A stretch of DNA of 64,000 nt from NCBI RefSeq assembly GCF_001543105.1, contig NZ_CP014159.1, positions 868,001-932,000 of the forward strand. The letters are read 5' to 3'. This document shows positions 27,872-36,988 of this stretch, piece after piece; the stretch's first letter is position 1; each line of letters opens with the position of its first letter. The stretch is from Aerococcus christensenii (GTDB taxonomy: Bacteria; Bacillota; Bacilli; Lactobacillales; Aerococcaceae). The notes beneath the pieces were generated by a model. That model saw nothing but the letters and a program-made list of their open reading frames with translations. It was not told where the DNA came from and made no database searches. A program made the position numbers and the translations under genes.

Positions 27872-28675
27872 TTATTCTTCTTCTAGAAGAAATTGTTGGG
27901 TGAAATCTGGAGTCAGAGCTCGAGAAAATTCCAAATGGAAACCGACAGAATGAAAGCCTAAAGAAAGGTAAAGTTTTTCAGCGATGCTGTCGGTATCGGT
28001 CACTAGGATGAGTTGTTTATTTTGAGTATTTGCTTGTTGAAAGAGCTGATGGAGGATCGTTTTAGCTAATCCTTTTCTTCGATAAGCAGGTGCAACGGTC
28101 AGATGATCAATTTCTAAGTAATCTTTGGATTGAATAATTTGAACCGTCGCTAAGATTTGTTTGGAGCGGGAGTCTCTACAAAAATAAGAAATAATAGTTT
28201 TCTTTTGAAAACGTTCCTTATAGATAGCTTGCATTTCTTGGGTATACGCGCTCCCTTGCGTGCGATCGAAGAGAACTTGGAAATCTAGAAAGTCCTGTTG
28301 GTCTTGTGTGTTGGATACCCTTGAAAGCTGGATGGGAGTATAAAAAGTAGACGGCTGTTGATAATCTTTGGGGCGTAAGATCATCAAAGAAGAGATGGCT
28401 AAAACGTAATGGGCTTCTTCTAAGTAATCAAGAAGGTCTTGATCAATGCCGGTCGACATAGGAAGATGAATAGCTATATTTTTAAGATGCAGTTCTTCTG
28501 CGTAATCCATAAACTGTTCTTCTAATAAGAACCACTCCTCACAAGTAGGGGTAAAGTGTAATTGAAAAAAATTCTGATTGATCACATGTGGGGTATGTTG
28601 GTTCCCTAGAAATTCGTAAAGGTCATTATCTTCGTAATGACTTAAATCATGATGGATCATTGAAAAATCTATCAT
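27872..28675 (-). CDS. GNAT-family N-acetyltransferase
   Basis: 267 residues from the minus-strand ATG at 28675, chosen because AGGAGTG lies 8 nt upstream. A longer frame begins at 28738 without a site. The C-terminal half is a GNAT domain with the acetyl-CoA motif A, VAPAYRRKGLAKTIL, and a typical YLSLGF near the end. The N-terminal half is divergent and might be a second, degenerate GNAT module (inference). Substrate unknown. It is inserted on the opposite strand between holB and yabA, where yaaT (ricT) sits in Bacillus and many cocci. Confidence 0.8.
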   Translation of the reverse strand: MIDFSMIHHDLSHYEDNDLYEFLGNQHTPHVINQNFFQLHFTPTCEEWFLLEEQFMDYAEELHLKNIAIHLPMSTGIDQDLLDYLEEAHYVLAISSLMILRPKDYQQPSTFYTPIQLSRVSNTQDQQDFLDFQVLFDRTQGSAYTQEMQAIYKERFQKKTIISYFCRDSRSKQILATVQIIQSKDYLEIDHLTVAPAYRRKGLAKTILHQLFQQANTQNKQLILVTDTDSIAEKLYLSLGFHSVGFHLEFSRALTPDFTQQFLLEEE

Positions 28676-28851
28676 TAAAAATTCACTCCTATCTTTCTTG
28701 TTATAGAATAAGCTTCTTTGGAAGTGGGAACAAGACATTTTTTAATAGGAAAATAAAGTTTTAATAGGAAGCTACTCGTTCAAATTGAAATATGTTAGAA
28801 TAAGATTTGAGTTTAAGATGCGGTGCATATAATTTTTTAAGGAATGATAAG

Positions 28852-29211
28852 ATGGATACCAAGGATTTGGCAAAGCGATTAAGTCTTTTGAGTGAGCAAC
28901 TCGATCATATGCGTCAAGAAATGGATGAATTAATTGATATCTGGGGACAAGTGCTAGTCAAAAATCAAGACTTACAGATGGAAAATCACTATTTACGCGA
29001 GCGTGTGAATCAGTTAAACAATGAAGAAGGGGAAGAAAAGGGGGAAGGATCTTCTTCCCAATTACGGTCTCCTGCTTTACAAAATTTACTCAATATTTAT
29101 GAAGATGGCTATCATATCTGTAATATTTCTTACGGACAAAGGCGTGAAAATGCTGAGCAGTGTATGTTTTGCTTAGACATTTTGTATGGTATGGAGGAGA
29201 AAAGATCATAG
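28852..29211 (+). CDS. yabA: Replication initiation control protein YabA
   Basis: 119 residues from the ATG at 28852 (AAGGAATGA upstream); the frame opens earlier at 28807 without a site. The N-terminal leucine-zipper coiled coil covers about residues 5-60. The C-terminal zinc-binding domain has HIC and CMFC. YabA tetramers bind DnaA and DnaN to prevent over-initiation. It is followed by yabB, whose start lies inside the last codons. Confidence 0.93.
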   Translation: MDTKDLAKRLSLLSEQLDHMRQEMDELIDIWGQVLVKNQDLQMENHYLRERVNQLNNEEGEEKGEGSSSQLRSPALQNLLNIYEDGYHICNISYGQRRENAEQCMFCLDILYGMEEKRS

Positions 29212-29975
29212 AAAAAGAAAGTTCATTATTAAAACGAGAAAATGAGCGGATTGACCAAATGATTCAATTTGACCGCCAAATTATTCAAAGTGATGATACA
29301 TTTGCTTTATCTACGGATACTTTGTTTCTGGCTTATTTTGCACGGGTGAGACGAAGGTCCAAACAGAAAATTGTCGATTTTTGTTCTGGAAACGGAGCAC
29401 TTCCACTGTTGTTGTCTTCGTGGACAGCAGCGCCTATTTTTGGAGTCGAAATTCAAGAAGATTTAGCAGATATGTCTAGGAGGTCCGTTCAGCTCAATGG
29501 ATTAGGCGAACAAATTCAGATAATAACGGCAAACATCCGTGTTATTGAAAACTATTTTCAAAGAGAAAGTATGGATTTGATTACTTGTAATCCCCCCTAT
29601 TTTAAGGTCTATCCTGATTCTTGGATTAATCCGAATGACAAGAAAGCGTTGGCACGTCATGAACTGACCATGACATTGGAAGATATTTTTGCCAAGGCTT
29701 TTTATTTGTTAAAAGATAGGGGAAGATTATGCGTTGTCCATCGACCGGAACGTTTGACAGAATTAATTGTGAATGGAAGTAAGTATCATTTAGTGCCTAA
29801 GCGGATTCGGTTGGTTTATCCTAAGCCCAACAAGTCATCGAATATGGTCTTAATAGATTTTATTAAAAATGGAAAAGAAAAAGGATTAGATATTCTCCCG
29901 CCTTTGTATGTTTATCAAGAAGACGGCAGTTATAGTCTAGAAGTTCAGGGTTATTTAGATGGGACTTGTCGATGA
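29205..29975 (+). CDS. tRNA1(Val) adenine-N6 methyltransferase-like protein (YabB/TrmN6)
   Basis: About 256 residues. SAM-binding motif IVDFCSGNGALPLLLS, amino-methylase motif ITCNPPYFK, and the family N-terminal ERIDQMIQFDRQIIQSDD. The start is uncertain: GGAGG at 29193-29197 points to codons ATC (29205) or ATA (29208). The only canonical in-frame starts upstream (GTG 29160, TTG 29169) lack a site and would add residues unlike the family. A non-AUG start is therefore possible. It overlaps yabA slightly and overlaps yazA by ATGA. Confidence 0.88.
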   Translation: MIEKESSLLKRENERIDQMIQFDRQIIQSDDTFALSTDTLFLAYFARVRRRSKQKIVDFCSGNGALPLLLSSWTAAPIFGVEIQEDLADMSRRSVQLNGLGEQIQIITANIRVIENYFQRESMDLITCNPPYFKVYPDSWINPNDKKALARHELTMTLEDIFAKAFYLLKDRGRLCVVHRPERLTELIVNGSKYHLVPKRIRLVYPKPNKSSNMVLIDFIKNGKEKGLDILPPLYVYQEDGSYSLEVQGYLDGTCR

Positions 29976-30292
29976 AACGATATTATATGTATGTTTTAGT
30001 GTGCGCAGATGGCACTTTATATACAGGCTATACGAGTGACCTTGAACGACGTGAGCGAGAGCATCAAACAGGAAACGGAGCAAAATATACGCGCCCAGCT
30101 TATCGAAGACCTTGTCGAATGATTTATTCTGCTTCATATGCCACGAAGACCTTAGCTATGAAAGCAGAATATCGCTTTAAGCAACTTTCTAGAAAAGAAA
30201 AAGAAGCGCGTTTAAAAGCAGAAGGAGTCCAAGGATTTGGGGTTACTCCTAAATATAAAAGAGTGGATACCTGGAAAGATGAGGAGGAGTAA
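29972..30292 (+). CDS. GIY-YIG nuclease-domain protein (YazA/UPF0213)
   Basis: 106 residues. The GIY-YIG core reads YMYVLVCADGTLYTGYT, followed by the Arg of DLERREREHQ and a GAKYT motif. This single-domain family is conserved next to yabB and rsmI in Firmicutes; its substrate is not settled, though the fold is that of SLX1 and UvrC nucleases. ATG at 29972 overlaps the yabB stop by 4 nt, so the two are coupled. Confidence 0.93.
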   Translation: MKRYYMYVLVCADGTLYTGYTSDLERREREHQTGNGAKYTRPAYRRPCRMIYSASYATKTLAMKAEYRFKQLSRKEKEARLKAEGVQGFGVTPKYKRVDTWKDEEE

Positions 30293-30294
30293 GG

Positions 30295-31194
30295 GTGTAT
30301 CAGCAAAAAAGTTATCAGCAACTATCAGATGAAGGGAGACTCTATCTAGTGCCTACCCCTATTGGCAATTTAGAGGATATGACCTTCCGCGCGGTGCAAT
30401 GTTTAAAAGATTGCGACCTGATTTTAGCAGAAGATACGCGCCACACTCAGAAGTTATTGAATCATTTTCAAATTAAGACTCCCCAAAAGAGCTTTCATAA
30501 ATATAATACAGAAGAACGGATTCCTGAAATTTTAGCTCTGATATCTGAAGGCAAGAAAATTGCACAAGTGAGTGATGCGGGGATGCCTGTTATTTCAGAT
30601 CCAGGGAGTGAATTAGTGGCTAGGTGTTGTCAAGAAGGAATGACAGTGATTCCTTTGCCTGGAGCTAATGCTAGCTTAACAGGACTAATCGCAAGTGGCC
30701 TGAAAGCAGACTGTTTTACTTTTATAGGCTTCCTACCGAGAAAACAAAAAGAGCGGTTGGAACGATTAGAGACTTTTCAAAATTCAGAAGCTACAATGAT
30801 GTTTTATGAATCTCCTTTTCGTTTACTCCAAACTTTAAAAGATTGTCAAACAGTGTATGGCTCTGAGCGACAAGCGGTGGTAGTTAGAGAGTTGACCAAA
30901 CAATACGAGGAATTTAATCGTGGAAGTTTAGAGGAATTGGTAGCATATTTTGAAGAACAGTCTCAAATTAAAGGCGAAATTTCTTTCTATGTGGCAGGAA
31001 ATCCTCACCCAACGACAAAGGATAAGATGATTCAATCTTCCTTGGATCATCTCTCTTTAAAAGAACAAGTAGATTGGTGGATGAAAAAAGAAGACTTAAC
31101 GACTAAAGAAGCCATAAAAAAAGTCGCTAAACAGACTCAGCTAAAAAAACAAGAAGTCTATTGCGCCTATCATGAATTGAATAAATCAAATTAG
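30295..31194 (+). CDS. rsmI: 16S rRNA 2'-O-ribose C1402 methyltransferase RsmI
   Basis: 299 residues, tetrapyrrole-methylase fold. The conserved LVPTPIGNLEDMTFRA (about residues 18-33), DAGMPVISDPG and PLPGANA motifs mark the family. It methylates C1402 of 16S rRNA in the P site. The start is GTG at 30295, with GAGGAGTAAGG upstream, 2 nt after the yazA stop. It is last in the yabA-yabB-yazA-rsmI unit. The next gene, mscL, starts 73 nt later. Confidence 0.95.
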   Translation: MYQQKSYQQLSDEGRLYLVPTPIGNLEDMTFRAVQCLKDCDLILAEDTRHTQKLLNHFQIKTPQKSFHKYNTEERIPEILALISEGKKIAQVSDAGMPVISDPGSELVARCCQEGMTVIPLPGANASLTGLIASGLKADCFTFIGFLPRKQKERLERLETFQNSEATMMFYESPFRLLQTLKDCQTVYGSERQAVVVRELTKQYEEFNRGSLEELVAYFEEQSQIKGEISFYVAGNPHPTTKDKMIQSSLDHLSLKEQVDWWMKKEDLTTKEAIKKVAKQTQLKKQEVYCAYHELNKSN

Positions 31195-31267
31195 ATAATG
31201 TTAAGATATAAGGGGGTTCCCTTTATCTAATGGTAATACATGGAAAATAATAGAATGGGGGAATATA

Positions 31268-31639
31268 ATGTTAAAAGAATTTAAGGAGTTTATGGCACGT
31301 GGCAACGTGGTCGATTTAGCTATCGGTGTTGTTATGGGGACTGCTTTTACAGCAATTGTCAATTCAATTGTTAAAGATTTAATCACGCCCCTCATTGGCG
31401 TTATTATGGGAAATATTGATTTGTCAGGCTATAAGCTAGTTTTAGCTGGGGCGACTTTTGGAATTGGAAATTTTATCAATGCAGTGATCTCTTTCTTAGT
31501 AATTTCTTTAGTCTTATTTCTTATTATCAAAGTGACGAGTCGCTTTAAGAAACTTGAAGAATCCACAGTGGAAGCGCTTAAACCGAGTCAAGAAGAAGTT
31601 TTACTGACTGAAATTCGGGATTTATTAAAAAATAAATAA
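31268..31639 (+). CDS. mscL: Large-conductance mechanosensitive channel
   Basis: 123 residues. The cytoplasmic N-terminal helix (MLKEFKEFMARGNVVDLAIG) leads into TM1 with its conserved GVVMGTAF pore region. TM2 covers about residues 68-92, then a charged C-terminal helix follows. It opens on hypo-osmotic shock to release solutes. GGGGGA precedes the ATG. A strong bidirectional terminator separates it from the convergent oxidoreductase. Confidence 0.97.
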   Translation: MLKEFKEFMARGNVVDLAIGVVMGTAFTAIVNSIVKDLITPLIGVIMGNIDLSGYKLVLAGATFGIGNFINAVISFLVISLVLFLIIKVTSRFKKLEESTVEALKPSQEEVLLTEIRDLLKNK

Positions 31640-31647
31640 TTTGAGCA

Positions 31648-31688
31648 CAAAAAAGCAGGTAATGATTAAGGACTACCTGCTTTTTTGT
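31648..31688. terminator. Bidirectional terminator between mscL and the FAD oxidoreductase
   Basis: AAAAAAGCAGGTA pairs with TACCTGCTTTTTT; A-run and T-run on the two sides let it serve both convergent genes. Confidence 0.93.
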
Positions 31689-31689
31689 A

Positions 31690-32799
31690 TTATTCTAAAA
31701 TTTTTTGAATATAATTTTTAGGATCATAATCTGTCCAGTCCATAGAAAGAGTGTTTTGAGTAATTAAGTGCGCTAACTCATGACCAATAAGTGGGCCTGT
31801 AGTGAGGCCGCTTGAACCTAAACCAGAGGCGACGAAGAGATGAGGAAATTCGGGAACAGGACCATAGAATGGAGAAAAATCGCGAGTATAAGCACGCGTC
31901 CCTACTTTTATTTCCACATAGTTGTTTAAGAGAAAGTGAGGAAAAAGGTGAGACATTGTGTTAAAAATTTCAGATAAGGCTTCAGGCTGAACGTGTTGAT
32001 CAAAATCTTGGTCATTTTCATGCGTGGCACCCAGATAAAGCAGATTATTTTGATGAGGAATGATATCTGTTTCCCCTTCTGGCATAATTAAAGGCCAAGA
32101 ATGGGAAGTTGTGGTTCGATATACAGCTAACTGCCCTTTTTGTGGGTGAACATCTACTTTGAAGTGGTGAGGGGTTAGCAAGTCTCCCAACCAAGCCCCA
32201 GCCGCTAATAGGACACGATCAAAAGACTCTCCTTGAACAGTGATCGATTGAGCAGATATTTTGTCGATGACAGCTTTTGTAGGATGGTAGATTAAACCGT
32301 TGGAGAAGCTGGCGCGAAGAAGATCTTGACAGAGCATTTCACCATCAATAACAGCAGCACCTGATTCAATAGCAATAATATCATGGGGGTAGTGCCAGTC
32401 AGATAGAATAGCGGTTTGTTGAGTAGGAGATAATTTCTTTATTTTACCGATAAGAGGAGCGTTTGCTTTTCGTTGGGTTGCTAAAGCGATAAGATCATCA
32501 ATGAGTTGGGGACGCCTTTTGAGAAGCCAAGTTGGGCGTGATTGATAGGCTTTACTGGTAGTGCCAGTCTTTTGAAGATCTTTCATTAATTGCGGGTAGA
32601 AGTGAGCTCCCGCATTCGCCAATCGGTACCATGCTTTATTTCGACGTTTAGAGAACCACGGACAAATAATTCCTGCTGAAGCTTTGGTTGCTTGTCCATG
32701 ACCATCATCATAGAGGGTGACTGTATATTGTTGATTTTGAGTGAGATAGAAAGCGGCGACAGAGCCGACAATTCCTCCTCCGATAACAGCGATTTTCAT
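31690..32799 (-). CDS. FAD-dependent oxidoreductase, D-amino-acid oxidase (DAO) family
   Basis: 369 residues. The N-terminal Rossmann dinucleotide motif reads AVIGGGIVGSVAAFYL with an acidic residue (TLYDDG) ending strand 2. The C-terminal FAD region carries FSPFYGPVPEFPHLFVASGLGSSGLTTGP, typical of DAO-fold enzymes such as glycine or sarcosine oxidases and D-amino acid dehydrogenases. Substrate is not predictable. It follows the membrane-protein gene on the minus strand with a 1-nt stop/start overlap, so the two are co-translated. Confidence 0.85.
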   Translation of the reverse strand: MKIAVIGGGIVGSVAAFYLTQNQQYTVTLYDDGHGQATKASAGIICPWFSKRRNKAWYRLANAGAHFYPQLMKDLQKTGTTSKAYQSRPTWLLKRRPQLIDDLIALATQRKANAPLIGKIKKLSPTQQTAILSDWHYPHDIIAIESGAAVIDGEMLCQDLLRASFSNGLIYHPTKAVIDKISAQSITVQGESFDRVLLAAGAWLGDLLTPHHFKVDVHPQKGQLAVYRTTTSHSWPLIMPEGETDIIPHQNNLLYLGATHENDQDFDQHVQPEALSEIFNTMSHLFPHFLLNNYVEIKVGTRAYTRDFSPFYGPVPEFPHLFVASGLGSSGLTTGPLIGHELAHLITQNTLSMDWTDYDPKNYIQKILE

Positions 32800-33773
32800 C
32801 AGTGTTTCTCCTTCTTTTGAACGATTTGTTGGGATGTTTTTTCTTTTTTAGCCGTTTTCCGGTAATTTTTACGATTAATAAGGGGCATGTGGAGGATTGT
32901 TTGCCGCAGAGAGGTTTTTGGGTGAGAAAATAGAGGATTTTTTGCATAAGTAGAGTTCTCTTCTCTAAGAGATAGTTTATTAGGTGAAGAAACTTGAGTG
33001 AGCCATCGATCTAAGTGCGTGTCAATCCCTAAATAAGGGAGAATCCGATGAGGCAAAAGACCAGTTAAGAGCATCGCCCAAACAAGCCAAACAGGGAAAC
33101 GGATAATGAAAATATTATAATACAAAGAAAAGTAAGGGACGATCGCGATCAGAAACAATAAGAGACCTATTAGCAGTAAATAGCACCAGTTAAATCGTTT
33201 GTACCAGTGCAACCCATAATAGCTTTGACGCGTGAATTGAAAAACAAAAAAAACAAGTATGATGACCAATAAGAGTTCCAAAATTAAACCCAGTAAGCTA
33301 ATAGCTACAGGCATATTTAATCCTGCTGTAAAGGAAGAATAATTTAGCCATCCCATAGTGAAGAGATAGATAGAGTCAATACTAAAAACAGTCACTAAGA
33401 AGAGAATAAGATAATCGCGATAAAGAGTAGGGGTGTCGTGGATCCTAGGAATTTGGCAATGCTGCAAAATTTGACGACCGTACGAGGAAGCGTCTGCATG
33501 GAACATGTATTTAGGTAGCAAATTCTGCACTTGTCCTTCAGATAGGCGATGAAGGAGTTTTTGAAGTTCTTGTTCGATCAGCAATTGAGGCCCAGCTTCT
33601 GTATAAAGATAAGCTTGGCAGGCGAAAAAATATTCTTGCCAAGGGGACTCTAATTTTTTAGCGATCGTTTGATTTTCCTGATAGAGTTGTTTTTCTTTAG
33701 AAAAGTTTTTTTCTGAGGGTGTGGATAATTCAGTAGAAACTCCTTTTTTTAATCGGTTCCAAAAATTTGACAT
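32799..33773 (-). CDS. Multi-pass membrane protein of unknown function
   Basis: 324 residues. A hydrophilic N-terminal domain of about 115 residues, rich in Gln and Leu, is followed by about six hydrophobic segments (residues 120-265), then a basic Lys-rich tail ending KKEKH. The layout resembles DUF1129-type proteins of lactic acid bacteria, but I do not recognise clear signature residues. The minus-strand ATG at 33773 has AAGGAG upstream. It is translationally coupled to the oxidoreductase, though a functional link is not evident. Confidence 0.7.
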   Translation of the reverse strand: MSNFWNRLKKGVSTELSTPSEKNFSKEKQLYQENQTIAKKLESPWQEYFFACQAYLYTEAGPQLLIEQELQKLLHRLSEGQVQNLLPKYMFHADASSYGRQILQHCQIPRIHDTPTLYRDYLILFLVTVFSIDSIYLFTMGWLNYSSFTAGLNMPVAISLLGLILELLLVIILVFFVFQFTRQSYYGLHWYKRFNWCYLLLIGLLLFLIAIVPYFSLYYNIFIIRFPVWLVWAMLLTGLLPHRILPYLGIDTHLDRWLTQVSSPNKLSLREENSTYAKNPLFSHPKTSLRQTILHMPLINRKNYRKTAKKEKTSQQIVQKKEKH

Positions 33774-34127
33774 AATGATACTCCTTTTGAATACTAAGTC
33801 TATTTTACTGGATTTTTGTTCAAATATCTACTTTGTAGAAACATAATGTCTATCATTCAGAGACCATAGCTGTTTATTGGTTGTTTGCAAAAACGAGCCG
33901 TATAAAAGCATGGGAATGAGCGGTTTTCTTGTGAGGTGATAGCAAAGGATGATTTGAGGAACACGTATGGCCATTGATTAATTCAAGAACAGGCTAAAAA
34001 AGTAAGTCGTATCGCTTGAATTTAATTTTTTTCAAATAGATGGATAGTAAACAAAAAGGATGGCATGGTGTTACATAGTCGCTTTACCCAAGAGGGACGT
34101 ATAAACAATCAAAAAGAAGATCGCTAG
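33774..34127. other. Gene-free, eroded stretch before the surface-protein remnant
   Basis: It holds the upstream region of the minus-strand membrane gene (to about 33840), then sequence without an intact frame. A short coding-like tail (LIQEQAKKVSRIA then stop) ends at about 34020. I see no promoter, tRNA or repeat here. It may be decayed 5' sequence of the surface-protein gene that follows. Confidence 0.5.
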
Positions 34128-35512
34128 TCGCTTAAGATAATTGAGTATGGCGCATTTGGTTGGAATAAGATCAAAGGAACAGTGACGATTCCAAAGAGTG
34201 TAATCTCGGTGCATACAGGCGATTTTCTCGCTAACGAAATTGAAAAAGTGGTTTTTGAAGGCGTGATTGACATCAACGGCAAAGAACATGAGAACGATGA
34301 TAAGCCGTATTACCTTGCGGCATTGGAAGTGTTGCGTTCCAAGGCAATAAGATCAAGGAAATTGTGCTCAAGGACAGTCTAGCGAAGTACAACTTTGCCC
34401 CATCCAATAATCCCAAAAAAGGCGATTCTGTATTTGACAATCAGAATCCTGGAACGTTCACTATCGAAGTTGGAGAAGAGTACAAAAGGCCTATTAAAAT
34501 TAAGAACGGCAGCAAGAATCAGAGTATTAGTGTAGCGGAAGGATTCAAAGAAAATGACACTCCTGTACCAATTGATCAGTCATCTTACTTTAAGAAGAAT
34601 AAAGAAGGAAAATATATAGCAATAAAATCTGACACACTTGAAGGTCAGTGCCTGTTTTACGATATGATTGACAACAAGTTTAGAATACTTGGTATTTCAA
34701 ATTTTACCTACAAGATTGTTCCAAAAACTAAGGTATTCAAGGTTACCTTTGTAAATGGCGATGATAACAATTATGCTTCTGCGCGGGTAAAAGAGGGTAA
34801 AAGCATTGCGGATAAGAGTGTTGCAGGTCAGGCTATGCCAACTGATCCTACGAAAAAAGGCTATACGTTCAAAGCGTGGAGTACGGATCAGACGGGTAAA
34901 GATAAGAATAAAATATTTACGAATGCGACCGAAGTTAAAAGCGATATGACCGTTTATGCTATATACAGTTTAAACGCAATGGTTCTGAATCAAGCACCGA
35001 CTCTTACACTGCAGAATAAAACTATTACAGAGGGTGATACTTTGGATTTGAAGAGCCTTGTCGTTTCTGCCGCAGATGCGGAGGATCATGACTTAAAAGA
35101 CAAGGTTCAAGTTGTTAATACGAGTGGGTTTGATACGACAAAACCTGGTGTCTATACAGTAACGTTTAAGGTAACCGATAGCGGGATGGCGAGTGTAACG
35201 AAGTCTGTCACCGTGGATGTTAAGAAAAAGCAACCACCAAAGCCGAAACCTGAGCCAACACCCGCTCCAATCCCAACACCGAAGCCACAACAAGAGCCGA
35301 AAACGTTGCGGAGAAAGACACCTGTAGAGCAAGAGAAAACGGAAAATAGAGAGCAACCGCTTCTTCAATCTAAGCCGTTACATGAAAAATTACCGAACAC
35401 GGGAGCATCTAGCATGGGGGTGCTCTTACTGTCTGCGTTAGGATTTTTCATGGCAGGATTTGTCAGCGTAGGAGATCGCCAAAAGAAGAACGAATCGAAA
35501 TTGCCGAAGTGA
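34128..35512 (+). pseudogene. LPxTG cell-wall surface protein, 5'-truncated and frameshifted
   Basis: From about 34143 the frame encodes BspA-like leucine-rich repeat segments (GAFGWNKIKGTVTIPKSV). It shifts near 34335, after which FQGNKIKEIVLKDSL resumes in the frame that runs to 35512. Then come an InlB-type Listeria-Bacteroides repeat (FVNGDD...GYTFKAWS...MTVYAIY), an Ig-like domain with TLDLKSLVVSAADAEDHD, a Pro-Lys-rich wall-spanning stretch, and a sorting signal: LPNTG, hydrophobic helix, basic tail. No signal peptide or start region remains. The intact protein would be anchored by the sortase encoded at 44656. Not functional as it stands. Confidence 0.85.
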
Positions 35513-35667
35513 TTGTCAGTATTAAAAGAAGAAGTCAATTAGCTAAAGATGATCTCAGTTGAATAGGGAGTCATCTTTTTCGTTGGGAGAAAGCTATAGC
35601 ACACAGAAATTTGTTATCTTATCTTTCACGAGTTAGGAGCTCTGTATTTCTTATTTACAAAATAATA

Positions 35668-35696
35668 TTGAAAAAAGAAAAGGAATATGCTAAAAT
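35668..35696 (+). promoter_or_regulatory. Promoter of the aminotransferase gene
   Basis: TTGAAA (35668-35673), 17 bases, TAAAAT (35691-35696), with a TGC extended -10. Confidence 0.7.
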
Positions 35697-35742
35697 TTTG
35701 CATTAAATACCTTAACAGTTAAAGAATAGGAGGAGTCAGAGA

Positions 35743-36894
35743 ATGAATGGAAATCAACGTTATACCGCTATTGAACCATCGGCGATTAGAGAGTACGCAG
35801 AAGCTTTTGCTAAAGTAGAAGGTTTGTTGCCTTTTACGATTGGAGAACCCGATTTGAATGTTCCCCAAGCGGTAAAAGTTGCTGTTAAAGACGCGATGGA
35901 TAGGAATCAAACGCACTATGCCCCTTCTCAAGGACTTCTGGCTTTAAGAGAAGTTATTTCTGAGTATTTTCAACGAAATCAAGCGTTAAATTTAAAACCT
36001 GAAAATATTATTATTACCAATGGAGTTACGGAAGCCTTAAATGTGGGGATGGATATTTTCTTGAATCATGGAGATAAGGTGCTGGTTCCTGCGCCCTTTT
36101 TTGGATTGTATGAAACGATTATCTCTCTAAGAGGAGGAATCCCTGTTAGGATAGATACAAGTCAAACCCATTATCAGTTGACCCCTGAATTGCTAGAAAA
36201 AAATTTAAAAAAACATCCAGAAACAAAGCTGGTCTTATTAAATTATCCTAACAATCCCATTGGTAACACTTATACAGAAGAAGAAATAAAAGCCCTAGCT
36301 GCCGTGATTAAGCGGCATAAAATTTATGTGGTAAGCGATGAAATTTATTCTAGCCTTTCTTATGACTCGCCTCATTATTCCATTTTTAATGAAATTCCAG
36401 AGCAAACGCTTTATCTTAATGGCCCGTCTAAGTCTTATGCGATGACAGGCGCTCGGATTGGGTTTATTCATTTGCCAGATGATTATGTAGGTAAGGGAAT
36501 TGTGGGGCATCAGGCTTTAGTGACCTGTGTGTCTACTCCTGAACAGTATGGGGCGATCGCTGCTTACGAAAGATGCGATGATGTTGTTTTGGCTTATAGG
36601 GATGAATTTAGCCGAAGAAGAGAGCTTTTACTTCGGGAACTGCCAGCAATGGGGATAGAATTTATTCGCCCTTCTGGTGCTTTTTATCTTTTTATGAAAG
36701 TTCCTGAACTGTATCAAGATGATGATCACCAATTCGCTCTTGATTTAGCGAACAAGGCTAAAATAGGGGTGATTCCTGGAAGAGCATTTGGAGGCGATTA
36801 CGGAAAAGGATATGTTCGCTTTTCATATGCTTCTTCCTATGCTTCCATTCAAGAAGGCTTAGAACGTTTAAGAAAATTCATAAAAAATTTGTAA
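35743..36894 (+). CDS. Class I/II pyridoxal-phosphate aminotransferase
   Basis: 383 residues. The PLP Schiff-base lysine is in GPSKSYAMTGARIG (about K230). Upstream are the NYPNNPIG loop and VVSDEIYSSLSY, and the substrate carboxylate-binding Arg is in VRFSYA near the end. The overall pattern fits aspartate/aromatic-type aminotransferases such as PatA (aminotransferase A). Exact amino-acid preference cannot be read. GGAGGAG precedes the ATG. Monocistronic; convergent with the HD hydrolase across a long hairpin. Confidence 0.88.
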   Translation: MNGNQRYTAIEPSAIREYAEAFAKVEGLLPFTIGEPDLNVPQAVKVAVKDAMDRNQTHYAPSQGLLALREVISEYFQRNQALNLKPENIIITNGVTEALNVGMDIFLNHGDKVLVPAPFFGLYETIISLRGGIPVRIDTSQTHYQLTPELLEKNLKKHPETKLVLLNYPNNPIGNTYTEEEIKALAAVIKRHKIYVVSDEIYSSLSYDSPHYSIFNEIPEQTLYLNGPSKSYAMTGARIGFIHLPDDYVGKGIVGHQALVTCVSTPEQYGAIAAYERCDDVVLAYRDEFSRRRELLLRELPAMGIEFIRPSGAFYLFMKVPELYQDDDHQFALDLANKAKIGVIPGRAFGGDYGKGYVRFSYASSYASIQEGLERLRKFIKNL

Positions 36895-36899
36895 AATAG

Positions 36900-36988
36900 A
36901 AAAAGCTCTCTAAGGACTTGAAGTATCCCTTCTATTTAGGAATGAACTACTTTTTGGAAGGAATTCAAGAACTTTGAGAGTTTTTTTG
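36900..36988. terminator. Long imperfect terminator hairpin between convergent genes
   Basis: AAAAGCTCTC with following GGACTTGAA pairs imperfectly with TTCAAGAACTTTGAGAG. A run of seven T follows on the plus strand and A residues on the other. Confidence 0.75.
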
